This document shows, piece after piece, positions 8,792 through 17,402 of a stretch of 64,000 nt of DNA. The first letter of the stretch is position 1. Each line of letters starts with the position of its first letter. The DNA is from DASZHJ01 sp035581425 (lineage in GTDB: Bacteria; Pseudomonadota; Alphaproteobacteria; ATCC43930; CGMCC-115725), in contig DATJVP010000025.1 in NCBI GenBank assembly GCA_035581425.1, positions 19,076-83,075 on the forward strand, given 5' to 3'. Under the pieces are notes generated by a model, which was given only the letters and a program-made list of their open reading frames with translations, was not told where the DNA came from and ran no database searches. The position numbers were made by a program, and so were the translations under genes.

Positions 8792-8807
8792 TGTGAAGGT
8801 CATCACA
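8792..8807. promoter_or_regulatory. CRP-type operator, downstream copy
   Basis: TGTGAAGGTCATCACA is a second perfect TGTGA-N6-TCACA box. Its centre is 41 bases from that of the first, close to four helical turns, so two dimers could sit on the same face of the DNA. It ends 76 bases before the GTG start of the small membrane-protein gene. Confidence 0.65.
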
Positions 8808-8883
8808 CGTATCCCGGCACGCGGTGCTTACTCTTCACCCCAGCGGCTGAACAGGTCAGCCGCAATGACAGCGGAGAAGTCCA

Positions 8884-9093
8884 GTGACCGTGATGACCGC
8901 ACCCTACGACGCAATCCCCTTCCGGACGCACGGGATCGGTTCGGAAGCCACCGCGCGCTCCTTCGCTTCCGAGGCCGCGCGGGATGAGCGGCCGGTGGAG
9001 CAGGGCACCTCCATTTCAAGCCGCGACGTGATCGCGGCCTGGGTTGCCGCGCCGCTCCTCGGCGCCGTCTGTCTCGCGCTTCTCGCGGTCTGA
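8884..9093 (+). CDS. Small membrane protein, unknown function
   Basis: A 69-residue protein with a polar N-terminal part and one C-terminal transmembrane helix (about residues 48-68, VIAAWVAAPLLGAVCLALLAV). The GTG start is preceded by GGAG at a 7-base spacing; an in-frame ATG at 8893 is too far from this site. I recognise no family. It is transcribed away from the Crp-like gene, with two CRP-type boxes in between, and is a likely target of that regulator. Confidence 0.55.
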   Translation: MTVMTAPYDAIPFRTHGIGSEATARSFASEAARDERPVEQGTSISSRDVIAAWVAAPLLGAVCLALLAV

Positions 9094-9192
9094 GCCACGA
9101 CGCCGGGCACCCAATGCGACGGCCTGCCTGTTGCGACGAATCCGCCGCGCGTGGCATGAATTCGCCTGCGCATTCGGCGAGGACGGCGAGTC

Positions 9193-10185
9193 ATGGCGGG
9201 CAACGAGCGGCGGCGAGGGCAGGCGTGGGCGCGTTTGCTCGCCGCGCTATTCGGAATTCTCCTGACGGCATCCGCCGCAAAGGCCGCCGAGACGGATTTC
9301 GGCACCTGGCTACAGGGCGTCCGCAAGGACGCGGTTGCGCAGGGAATGCGGCCGGATGCCGTCGATCGCGCGCTCCAGGACGCGCATGAGATACCACGGG
9401 TGATCGAGCTCGACCGGAACCAGCCGGAAACGACGATTACCTTCACGCAATACATCGACCGCATCGTAACGCCGCAGCGGATCGCCGCGGGCCGGCAGAA
9501 AATGGCTGAGAATGCGGCACTTCTCGCCGCAGTCTCGCACCGCTACGGGGTCCAACCGCGCTTCATCGTGGCGCTCTGGGCGATCGAGTCGAATTATGGG
9601 AACGCCACCGGCGACTATCCCGTCATCTCTGCGCTCGCGACCCTCGCCTTTGACGGAAGGCGCAGCACCTTCTTCCGCAAGGAGCTGATGGCCGCAATCG
9701 AGATCGTCGATCGCGGCTACATGGATCCCGAGCGGATGAAGGGCTCCTGGGCCGGCGCCATGGGGCAGTGCCAGTTCATGCCCTCGAGCTACCTCAAGCT
9801 CGCAGTGAGCTACAGCGGCGACGGTCGCCGCGACATCTGGCAGAGGCGCGAGGACGTCTTCGCGTCGATCGCGAACTATCTCGCGAGCTTCGGTTGGCGC
9901 GCGACCGAGACTTGGGGGCGCCGGGTTCAACTGCCGCAGAAGTTCGACACGAGCCTCGTGGGCCTCGCGACGCGCAAGACTTTGGCGGATTGGACGCATC
10001 TCGGCGTCCGGCGCAGCGATGGCGGGAGCCTTCCGAAACGCGATCTCACGGCCTCAATCGTCCTGCCCGGCGGGTCCGATGGGCCGGCGTTTCTCGTCTA
10101 CGACAACTACCGCGCGCTTTTGCGGTGGAACAATTCCAACTATTTCGCGACAGCCGTCGGCTATCTTGCCGACGGCGTCGAATGA
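9193..10185 (+). CDS. Lytic murein transglycosylase, MltB/SLT_2 type
   Basis: A 330-residue secreted enzyme that cuts peptidoglycan glycan strands between MurNAc and GlcNAc, leaving 1,6-anhydro ends. An N-terminal signal peptide (about 1-32, ending SAAKAAE) has no lipobox cysteine. The catalytic glutamate is E132 in ALWAIESNYG, followed by the conserved GAMGQCQFMPSSY block of MltB-like enzymes. The C-terminal region (about 270-330) has the PAFLVYDNYRALLRWNNSNYFA segment typical of the family. Its stop overlaps the rlpA start (ATGA), so the two wall enzymes are translationally coupled. Confidence 0.92.
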   Translation: MAGNERRRGQAWARLLAALFGILLTASAAKAAETDFGTWLQGVRKDAVAQGMRPDAVDRALQDAHEIPRVIELDRNQPETTITFTQYIDRIVTPQRIAAGRQKMAENAALLAAVSHRYGVQPRFIVALWAIESNYGNATGDYPVISALATLAFDGRRSTFFRKELMAAIEIVDRGYMDPERMKGSWAGAMGQCQFMPSSYLKLAVSYSGDGRRDIWQRREDVFASIANYLASFGWRATETWGRRVQLPQKFDTSLVGLATRKTLADWTHLGVRRSDGGSLPKRDLTASIVLPGGSDGPAFLVYDNYRALLRWNNSNYFATAVGYLADGVE

Positions 10186-11192
10186 CGATAAGGTTTCGCA
10201 CTAATAGATATTTCCCGGTGCGGAGCCACAAGATCGTGAAGTCGCTGGGTAACTCCTTCACCCCGCTGGCGCTGCTGCTGCTGGCGGTGCTGGTGGCGTG
10301 CAACCCGACGCCGCAGACGACCTCGCATGCCCCCGGAGCCGGGAACGGCATCTACAAGGTCGGGAAGCCCTATCAAGTTGACGGCACCTGGTATTACCCG
10401 CGCGAGGACCTGACCTATGACGAGACCGGGATCGCCTCCTGGTACGGAGAGGCCTTCCACGGCCGCTACACCGCGAACGGCGAGGTCTTTGACCTGAACG
10501 GCCTCACCGCCGCGCATCATACGCTGCCGCTCCCGAGCGTCGTGCAGGTCACCAATCTCGAGAATGGGCGCTCTCTCACACTGCGCGTCAACGACCGCGG
10601 GCCATTCGCGCGCGGGCGCATCATCGATGTCTCACGCCAGGCGGCAAAGCTGCTGGGCTTCGAGCAGCAGGGCACGGCCAAGGTCCACGTGCGGGTGTTG
10701 GAATCGGAGACGCTGGAGGCGCAGGCGGTAGCGCGGCGCAACGGCGTCGAAGAGGGCGCGCAGCCGCGCGTGCAGGTCGCGCAGGCGGCACCGCGCACGG
10801 GCGTCGACTCTCAATCGCTGGCGCCGCTCCCGGGAACCCGAGGCCCGACGCAGCAGTCGGCGGAGACGCCGCGCTCACCGCGCCCGGTTTCCTCCGACGT
10901 GTTCACCTCGCCGCCCGAACGGCCGCTCAGCGGCCAAGTCACGCAGATGGCCGCGCTGCCCAACGCCAAGATTTACGTCCAAGCCGGCGCCTTCGCGCAG
11001 ATGGTGAATGCCCGCCGCGCGCAAGAACGTGTCGCCTCGCTCGGCAGCGTCAACATCAGCGGCATCCGCGTGAACGGCCAGGACCTGTTCCGCGTGCGGA
11101 TCGGGCCGGTCGCAAACGTCGAGGCCGCCGACAAGCTGCTGTCGAAGGTACTCGGGGCAGGGCTCGTCGACGCACAGATCGTTGTGGATTGA
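10182..11192 (+). CDS. rlpA: RlpA-like septal lytic transglycosylase with SPOR domain
   Basis: A 336-residue lipoprotein. The lipobox LVAC places the lipidated Cys at residue 40; the GTG at 10218 would give a shorter, more usual signal and remains possible. A double-psi beta-barrel follows (about 75-170: GIASWYG, YTANGE, HTLPLPS, VNDRGPF), then a Pro/Ser/Gln-rich linker and a C-terminal SPOR domain (about 262-336) that binds denuded glycan at division sites. RlpA cuts or binds glycan strands lacking stem peptides. The gene overlaps the upstream transglycosylase gene by four bases and precedes a D,D-carboxypeptidase gene. Confidence 0.92.
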   Translation: MTIRFRTNRYFPVRSHKIVKSLGNSFTPLALLLLAVLVACNPTPQTTSHAPGAGNGIYKVGKPYQVDGTWYYPREDLTYDETGIASWYGEAFHGRYTANGEVFDLNGLTAAHHTLPLPSVVQVTNLENGRSLTLRVNDRGPFARGRIIDVSRQAAKLLGFEQQGTAKVHVRVLESETLEAQAVARRNGVEEGAQPRVQVAQAAPRTGVDSQSLAPLPGTRGPTQQSAETPRSPRPVSSDVFTSPPERPLSGQVTQMAALPNAKIYVQAGAFAQMVNARRAQERVASLGSVNISGIRVNGQDLFRVRIGPVANVEAADKLLSKVLGAGLVDAQIVVD

Positions 11193-11263
11193 GCGGCGGG
11201 CGAGCCGCAATTCCGGCATAATCGCCCGCTATCGAAGCGTCCGCCAAGACCGAGGTAGAAACC

Positions 11264-12406
11264 ATGCGCCCGTCATTCCGCTCGATCCCGCTGGGCATTG
11301 CGCTCTCGGCGCTGTTGTGGAGTGCCGCCTGCGCCGCTACCGGCATCGACACCCAGGCCCGGAACGCCATCATCGTGGATTTCGAGACCGGCGCGACCTT
11401 GCTCGACAAAGGCGCGGATCAACGCATGCCGCCGGCATCCATGAGCAAGATCATGACGGCCTATGTCGTCTACGACGCGCTCAAGAAGGGCAAGCTCTCG
11501 CTCGAGGACATGCTGCCCGTGAGCGAGAGGGCCTGGCGGACCGGCGGTTCCAAGACCTTCGTGCCCTATCCCGGCCGCGTGAAGGTCGAGGACCTCGTGC
11601 GCGGGATGATCGTACAGTCCGGCAACGACGCCTGCATCGTGCTTGCGGAGGGTATCGCCGGCAGCGAGACCGCCTTCGTGCAGCTCATGAACGACAAGGC
11701 GAAGGAGCTCGGGCTCGAGCACAGCCACTTCTCCAACGTGTCCGGCCTTCCCGACCCCGACGAGTACGTGACCGCGCGCGACCTCGCGCTTCTCGCGCGC
11801 CGGCTCATCACGGACTTCCCGGAGTATTATCACTACGACTCCGAGAAGGAATTCACCTACAACGGTATCAAGCAGGGCAACCGGAACCCGCTGCTTTACA
11901 AAGATCTCGGGGCCGACGGCATGAAGACCGGCCACACCGATGAAGCCGGCTATAGCTTGACGGGGTCTGCGATCCGCGACGGGCGGCGCATCATCATGGT
12001 GATAGGCGGCCTGCCGACAGGGAAAGCGCGCGCACAGGAGAGCGAGCGCCTCCTCGAATGGGCTTTCCGCGAGTTCAACGACTTCCGCCTCGCCAAAGCC
12101 GGCGATACCGTGGACCAGGGCGATGTGTGGCTCGGCGAACAGGCGAAAGTGCCGGTGACGACGCAGCGCGATGTGATCGTGACGCTGCCGCGCGCGGCGC
12201 GGCGCAGCATGAAGGTGACCGCGCATTACGACGGACCCGCCCGCGCGCCGGTTCAGAAGGGGCAGGTCGTGGGCAAGCTCATTGTCACGGCCGACGGTGT
12301 CGATCCCGTTGAGTTCCCGCTGGTCGCGGCGCAGCCGGTGGACCGGCTCGGAACGTTCGGACGCGTCGCCGTCGCTGCTGGCTATCTCGTCTGGGGCCGG
12401 CGCTGA
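11264..12406 (+). CDS. D-alanyl-D-alanine carboxypeptidase (PBP5/6 type)
   Basis: A 380-residue penicillin-binding protein that trims the terminal D-Ala from peptidoglycan stem peptides. It has a signal peptide (about 1-25) and the three active-site motifs: S59-M-S-K62, S119-G-N121 and K221-T-G223. The C-terminal beta domain (about 275-365) fits the PBP5 family. No obvious amphipathic membrane anchor is seen at the very end. Its stop overlaps the proposed CTG start of tmk, linking wall genes to the tmk-holB-metG block. Confidence 0.93.
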   Translation: MRPSFRSIPLGIALSALLWSAACAATGIDTQARNAIIVDFETGATLLDKGADQRMPPASMSKIMTAYVVYDALKKGKLSLEDMLPVSERAWRTGGSKTFVPYPGRVKVEDLVRGMIVQSGNDACIVLAEGIAGSETAFVQLMNDKAKELGLEHSHFSNVSGLPDPDEYVTARDLALLARRLITDFPEYYHYDSEKEFTYNGIKQGNRNPLLYKDLGADGMKTGHTDEAGYSLTGSAIRDGRRIIMVIGGLPTGKARAQESERLLEWAFREFNDFRLAKAGDTVDQGDVWLGEQAKVPVTTQRDVIVTLPRAARRSMKVTAHYDGPARAPVQKGQVVGKLIVTADGVDPVEFPLVAAQPVDRLGTFGRVAVAAGYLVWGRR

Positions 12407-13038
12407 GTCGCGGGCGCTTCATTACGCTCGAAGGCGGAGAGGGCGCGGGAAAGTCGAGCCAGACCGCGATGCTCGCGGACGCGCTGCGGCAGGCGGGGCT
12501 CGCAGTCCTCCGCACGCGCGAGCCCGGTGGCGCACGCGGCGCGGAGGAAATCCGGCGCCTTCTCGTCGAGGGCGCACCCGAGCGTTGGGACGCGGAGGCA
12601 GAGGCGCTTCTCATGGTCGCGGCCCGCCGCACGCATCTCGTGGAGACGATCTGGCCGGCACTCAATCGCGGGGAATGGGTGATCTCCGATCGCTTCGCGG
12701 ACTCGACCATGGCCTATCAGGGCTATGGCCGGGGTTTACCTCAGCAGATGCTCCAAAGCCTTCACGAGTTCATTGCCGGCGACTTCAAGCCAGATCTGAC
12801 GATTATCCTTGATCTACCTGTGAATATTGGTCTTTCGAGGGCAGCGCATCGGCATGGGGCCGAGACTCGATTCGAGAGCATGGATCGCGAATTCCACGAG
12901 CGGCTGCGGCAGGGGTTCCTCAACATCGCACGGCAGGAGCCAAAGCGTTGTCTCGTGATCGACGCGACCGTCAGCGTCGAGGCGGTCCAGCATGCAGTCC
13001 GAGCGGCCATTCATGAGCGTCTTGGAGTCGCGCTCTGA
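12403..13038 (+). CDS. tmk: Thymidylate kinase, apparent CTG start
   Basis: Phosphorylates dTMP to dTDP for DNA synthesis. The P-loop GGEGAGKSS is at about residues 10-18, the DR-type motif SDRFADSTMAYQG follows, and the lid lies in the FESMDREFHERLRQ region. The first ATG in frame (12469) would remove the whole P-loop, so the true start is upstream. Between the previous in-frame stop (12310) and the P-loop there is no ATG, GTG or TTG. CTG at 12403 overlaps the upstream stop (CTGA) and gives 211 residues with a normal N terminus (SRGRFITLEGGEGAGKS). Function is sure; the start codon is inferred. Confidence 0.92.
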   Translation: MSRGRFITLEGGEGAGKSSQTAMLADALRQAGLAVLRTREPGGARGAEEIRRLLVEGAPERWDAEAEALLMVAARRTHLVETIWPALNRGEWVISDRFADSTMAYQGYGRGLPQQMLQSLHEFIAGDFKPDLTIILDLPVNIGLSRAAHRHGAETRFESMDREFHERLRQGFLNIARQEPKRCLVIDATVSVEAVQHAVRAAIHERLGVAL

Positions 13039-13064
13039 GCCGGCCCGCGGCAGACTAGCGAGCA

Positions 13065-14168
13065 ATGACTGACGACGACAGACCAGACGACGAATCCGAC
13101 TCCGCTGAGGCAGTTGAGGTTGCGGCACCGCGCGAGAACGCGATGCTGCTCGGCCACGGCGCTGCGGAGGCGGCGCTGCTCGGGGCCTTCGCCGCGGGGC
13201 GGCTACCTCAGGGGCTTCTCCTGACGGGGCCGCATGGGATCGGCAAGGCAACGCTCGCCTTTCGTTTCGCGCGCTTTCTTCTGGCGCAGGGAGCGGAGCG
13301 AGGCGGGAAGGCGCTCTTCGAGCCGGCGTCGCCGACTTCCCTCGCCATTCCGGAGACGCATCCGGTCTTCCGTCGCGTTGCGAGCGCAGGGCATGCGGAC
13401 CTTCTCACCGTCGAGCGCGGCGTCGATCCCAAGCGCAAGCGTGAGCGCACGGAGATCGTCGTCGAGGACGCGCGCGCGGTCGCGGGCTTTCTCCGACTCA
13501 CGCCCGCCGAGGGCGGCTGGCGGATCGTCATCGTCGATACCGCGGACGAGATGAACCGCAACGCCGCCAATTCCATCCTGAAGATTTTGGAGGAGCCGCC
13601 GAAACGAGCGATCCTGATCCTCCTCAGCGACAATCCCGGACGCCTGCTGCCGACGATCCGCTCGCGCTGCCGCAGGCTTGCACTGCGGCCGCTCGAGGAC
13701 GCGACGGTGACGGAGCTCCTGCAGCGCTACCGACCGGACATCCCGCCGCGCGACGGTGAGGCGCTCGTCGAGATCGCCGAGGGCAGCATCGGCCGCGCGC
13801 TCGAGCTCGCGGAGGAGGGCGGGGTGGCACTCCAGCGCGAAATCCTTGCGTTGATCTCGGCCCTCCCCGAGATCGACACGACAGCGCTCTATCGCTTTGC
13901 GGAGAAAACCGCGCGCTGGGGGAACGATCGTGGCTTTCGCGTGGTCTCGGAGCTGTTGCCTGCGACCGTCGCCCGCGCCATCGCCCGGGCGGCGGCGACT
14001 GGGGAAGGTGCGGGGCTCTCGGCGCTGTTGCGGCGGCGCGGCCTTGATCGCTGGGTGGAGGTGTGGGAAAAGATCACCCACCTCTTCGCCCAGGCGGACG
14101 CCATTAACCTCGACCGCAAGCAGGTCGTGTTGAACGCCTTTTTCGCGCTCGAAGAGGCCGCGCGCTGA
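13065..14168 (+). CDS. holB: DNA polymerase III subunit delta prime
   Basis: A 367-residue clamp-loader AAA+ subunit. It has a P-loop-like GPHGIGKAT (about 46-54), an IVIVDTADEMNRNAANSILK segment and the sensor/SRC region TIRSRCRRL. As in many alphaproteobacteria, the zinc-binding cysteines of the E. coli protein are not evident. It helps load the beta clamp onto DNA. It lies between tmk and metG, the usual neighbours in this class. Confidence 0.93.
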   Translation: MTDDDRPDDESDSAEAVEVAAPRENAMLLGHGAAEAALLGAFAAGRLPQGLLLTGPHGIGKATLAFRFARFLLAQGAERGGKALFEPASPTSLAIPETHPVFRRVASAGHADLLTVERGVDPKRKRERTEIVVEDARAVAGFLRLTPAEGGWRIVIVDTADEMNRNAANSILKILEEPPKRAILILLSDNPGRLLPTIRSRCRRLALRPLEDATVTELLQRYRPDIPPRDGEALVEIAEGSIGRALELAEEGGVALQREILALISALPEIDTTALYRFAEKTARWGNDRGFRVVSELLPATVARAIARAAATGEGAGLSALLRRRGLDRWVEVWEKITHLFAQADAINLDRKQVVLNAFFALEEAAR

Positions 14169-14212
14169 GGGCCATAGGCCCAGGCTGCGCGGGCGCTGCA
14201 CGAGGAACCCCG

Positions 14213-15781
14213 ATGTCCGGCGAGCCCTATTACGTCACGACGCCGATCTATTACGTGAACGACGCCCCGCATATCGGCCACGCCTACACGACCGTGGCCT
14301 GCGACGCGCTTGCGCGTTTCATGCGGCTCGACGGGCGCCGGGTGAAGTTCCTGACGGGCACCGACGAGCACGGGCAGAAGGTCGACAAATCCGCGCGCGC
14401 GGCCGGCCTCGACCCGCAGGCTTTCTGCGACAAGGTCTCGCAGAATTTCCGCGAGATGACCGCGCTCATGAACATCAGCAACGATGATTTCATCCGCACG
14501 ACGGAGCCGCGGCACATCCTGGCCTCGCAGGCAATCTGGCGCGCGATCGCCGGCAATAAATCGCCGAAGGGGCGCGACAACATCTATCTCGGAAAATACG
14601 ACGGTTGGTATGCCGTACGCGACGAGGCCTTCTATGGCGAGGAGGAACTCACGACCGGCGCCGACGGCAAGAAGCGCGCACCCTCCGGCGCCGAGGTCGA
14701 ATGGGTGGAGGAGCCGAGCTACTTCTTCCGCTTGTCGGATTGGCAGGACTGGCTACTCGAGCTCTACGAGCGCTATCCCGGATGCGTCGCGCCGCAGGCG
14801 CGCCGGAACGAGGTCGTGAGCTTCGTCAGGAGCGGCCTGCGCGATCTCTCGATCTCGCGCACGAGTTTCAGTTGGGGCGTGCCGGTGCCGGGCGATCCCA
14901 AGCACGTCATGTATGTCTGGCTCGACGCGCTCACGAACTACATCACCGCGGTGGGCTATCCGAACGTCGATAGCGAGGAATATCGCGCCTTCTGGCCCGC
15001 GGATCTGCACGTCGTGGGCAAGGACATCGTGCGCTTCCACTGCGTCTACTGGCCGGCCTTCCTGGCGGCGGCGGGCTTGGCGCCGCCCAAGCGCGTCTTT
15101 GCGCATGGCTGGTGGACGGTCGAGGGCCAGAAGATGTCGAAGTCGCTCGGCAACTTCATCCCGCCGCAGCATCTCGTGGAGCAATACGGCGTCGATGCCG
15201 TGCGCTATTTCATGTTGCGGGAGCTGCCCTTCGGCAGCGACGGCGATTTCTCGCACCGAGGCGTGGTGACACGCATCAACGCCGATCTCGCCAACGGGCT
15301 CGGCAATCTCGCGCAACGCGTGCTCTCGCTGGTCGCGCGCAACTGCGAGGGCGCAGTGCCGGAGCCAGGCGCGCTCTCGCCCGCCGACGAGACCTTGCTC
15401 GCGGCCGCGCGCGGGCTCCTCGCACGCGAGCGTGCGGACTATGGGGAGCAAGCCTTCCACCGCGCGCTCGAGGCGCTCTGGGAAATTGTAGCGGCGGCCG
15501 ACCGCTACATCGACGAAATGGCGCCTTGGGCGCTGCGTAAGACCGATCCCGCGCGCATGCGGACGGTGCTTTATGTGCTCTCGGAGACAATCCGCCATCT
15601 CGCAATCCTCGTGCAGCCGGTGGTGCCGACTTCCGCCGGGCGTCTCCTCGACCAGCTCGCAGTGCCCGCGGATGCTCGGAGCTTTGCCGCACTTGCTACT
15701 GCGCTCCGGCCGGGCACGATGCTGCCGAAGCCCGAGGGTGTCTTCCCGCGCTATGTCGAGCAGGAAGCGGGAACGGGCTGA
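14213..15781 (+). CDS. metG: Methionyl-tRNA synthetase
   Basis: A 522-residue class I aminoacyl-tRNA synthetase that charges tRNA-Met. HIGH (NDAPHIGHAY, about residue 22) and KMSKS (EGQKMSKSLGN, about 307) are intact. The connective region has no zinc-knuckle cysteines, and no C-terminal tRNA-binding domain is present, giving the short form common in alphaproteobacteria. The stop overlaps the next start by one base. Confidence 0.97.
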   Translation: MSGEPYYVTTPIYYVNDAPHIGHAYTTVACDALARFMRLDGRRVKFLTGTDEHGQKVDKSARAAGLDPQAFCDKVSQNFREMTALMNISNDDFIRTTEPRHILASQAIWRAIAGNKSPKGRDNIYLGKYDGWYAVRDEAFYGEEELTTGADGKKRAPSGAEVEWVEEPSYFFRLSDWQDWLLELYERYPGCVAPQARRNEVVSFVRSGLRDLSISRTSFSWGVPVPGDPKHVMYVWLDALTNYITAVGYPNVDSEEYRAFWPADLHVVGKDIVRFHCVYWPAFLAAAGLAPPKRVFAHGWWTVEGQKMSKSLGNFIPPQHLVEQYGVDAVRYFMLRELPFGSDGDFSHRGVVTRINADLANGLGNLAQRVLSLVARNCEGAVPEPGALSPADETLLAAARGLLARERADYGEQAFHRALEALWEIVAAADRYIDEMAPWALRKTDPARMRTVLYVLSETIRHLAILVQPVVPTSAGRLLDQLAVPADARSFAALATALRPGTMLPKPEGVFPRYVEQEAGTG

Positions 15782-16611
15782 TGCGCGGGCGCCGGCTTAT
15801 TCCGCTCTTGGTGGCGGGCCTGATTGCAATCGGCGCGGCCGATGCCTGGGCCGATGCCACCGAGGACTTCAAGCGCGGCGAGGAGGCCTTCAACACGGGG
15901 CAATTCGAGACCGCGATGACCTGGTATCGCAAGGCCGCGGATGCGGGCTCGGCTGCGGCACAGTTCAAGCTGGGCAACGCCTATTCCGAAGGCACCGGCG
16001 TGACGCAGGACTATGCCGAAGCGCTCAAGTGGTTCCGCAAGGCAGCCGATCAGGGATACGCCCGCGCGCAAACGAGCCTCGGCTACGCCTACGATCACGG
16101 CGAGGGCGTTGCGCGCGACGCCGCGCAGTCGGTCTTCTGGTACCGGAAGGCGGCGGAGCAGGGGGATCTCTACGCTCAGCGAGCGCTCGCCGCAGATTAC
16201 GCCAACGGCGACGGTGTTGCGGCCGATCCTGCAGAGGCGGCTGCGTGGGCGCGCAAGGCGGGCGAGGGCGGGGATCTCCAGTCGCAGATCATGCTGGGCA
16301 TGGCCTACGCCGCCGGGAAAGGCGTCCCGCAGGATTACAAGCAAGCGGCCGAGTGGTTCCGCAAGGCGGCGGAGCAGGGCGACGGTTTCGCCCAGACACG
16401 GCTCGGCTTCCAATACGCGCAGGGCCAGGGCGTCAAGAAGGATATCGTCGAGGCCTATATGTGGTTCGCTATAGCGCTCGCCGGCGGCTACTCCGACGCC
16501 CAGCAGTATCGGCTCCAGTTCCAGAAGGAGATCAGCCAGGACGAGCTCGATACGGCGGAGCAGCGTGCGAAGGATTGGCGAACGGAGTTCGATAAGCGGA
16601 AAAGCGGCTGA
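15781..16611 (+). CDS. Secreted Sel1-repeat protein
   Basis: A 276-residue protein with a signal peptide (about 1-25, ending DAWADA) and about six 36-residue Sel1-like repeats (for example YRKAADAGSAAAQFKLGNAY). Such repeats form a helical scaffold for protein contacts, probably periplasmic here. The role is unknown. It is inserted between metG and tatD with one-base overlaps at both ends, so it is co-translated with housekeeping genes. Confidence 0.85.
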   Translation: MRGRRLIPLLVAGLIAIGAADAWADATEDFKRGEEAFNTGQFETAMTWYRKAADAGSAAAQFKLGNAYSEGTGVTQDYAEALKWFRKAADQGYARAQTSLGYAYDHGEGVARDAAQSVFWYRKAAEQGDLYAQRALAADYANGDGVAADPAEAAAWARKAGEGGDLQSQIMLGMAYAAGKGVPQDYKQAAEWFRKAAEQGDGFAQTRLGFQYAQGQGVKKDIVEAYMWFAIALAGGYSDAQQYRLQFQKEISQDELDTAEQRAKDWRTEFDKRKSG

Positions 16612-17402
16612 TGCTCGTCGATAGCCACTGTCATCTCGACTACCTGCCGGCGGGCGCCGCCCGCGCTGAGGCGATCGCCCGCGCGCGGCGGGCGGGGGTA
16701 GGGGCCATGCTCACAATCGGCACGAAGATCTCGGAATTCCCCGCGGTACGCGCGATCGCCGAGGAGAACCCCGAGGTCTGGTGCTCCGTCGGCATCCACC
16801 CACACGAGGCCGCGGCGGAGCCCGATACATCCGCCGAGCAACTCGCAAGCCTCGCTGGTCATCCCAGGGTCGTGGGCATCGGCGAGACCGGGCTCGACTT
16901 CTACTACGAGCACAGCCCGCGAGATCGTCAGGTAGAGGTCTTCCGAGCCCATGCCGCTGCAGCGCGCGCGACAGGCCTCCCGCTTATCGTCCACACCAGA
17001 GACGCCGACCCCGAGACTGCCGCACTCCTCGTGACGGAAGCTGCCAAAGGGCCGCTGACGGGCGTCATCCATTGCTTTAGCACAGGGCGGGAACTTGCTG
17101 AAAAAGCGGTCGAAATCGGATTCTACATTTCACTATCCGGCATCGTGACCTTCAAGAATGCGGAACCGCTCCGTGCCATCGCGCGAGACCTGCCGCTGGA
17201 TCGAGTTTTGGTCGAGACCGACGCCCCTTATCTCGCACCGGTGCCGATGCGGGGGAAGCAGAATGAGCCTGCCTTCATTGTTCACACGGCAGTTGAGGTC
17301 GCGAAGCTAAAGGGTATCTCTGTCGAGGAATTATCGGATATTACGACGGCCAATTTCTATCGGCTATTCCGCAAGGCCATGCCCGCGGCCGCGAGGCCAT
17401 GA
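16611..17402 (+). CDS. tatD: TatD-family metal-dependent deoxyribonuclease
   Basis: A 263-residue TIM-barrel hydrolase. Metal ligands are visible in VDSHCHLDY (H-x-H), GETGLDFYYE, VIHCFSTG and LVETDAPYLAP. TatD-type enzymes act as 3' to 5' nucleases in DNA repair or RNA quality control; some YcfH/TatD members may also act as D-aminoacyl-tRNA deacylases. It lies after metG as usual in alphaproteobacteria and overlaps the next gene by four bases (ATGA). Confidence 0.92.
   Translation: MLVDSHCHLDYLPAGAARAEAIARARRAGVGAMLTIGTKISEFPAVRAIAEENPEVWCSVGIHPHEAAAEPDTSAEQLASLAGHPRVVGIGETGLDFYYEHSPRDRQVEVFRAHAAAARATGLPLIVHTRDADPETAALLVTEAAKGPLTGVIHCFSTGRELAEKAVEIGFYISLSGIVTFKNAEPLRAIARDLPLDRVLVETDAPYLAPVPMRGKQNEPAFIVHTAVEVAKLKGISVEELSDITTANFYRLFRKAMPAAARP

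Noticed and set aside
9768..11192. A 474-residue frame including rlpA
   Set aside because: The first 138 codons overlap the transglycosylase gene and are unrelated; the lipoprotein signal begins near 10182.
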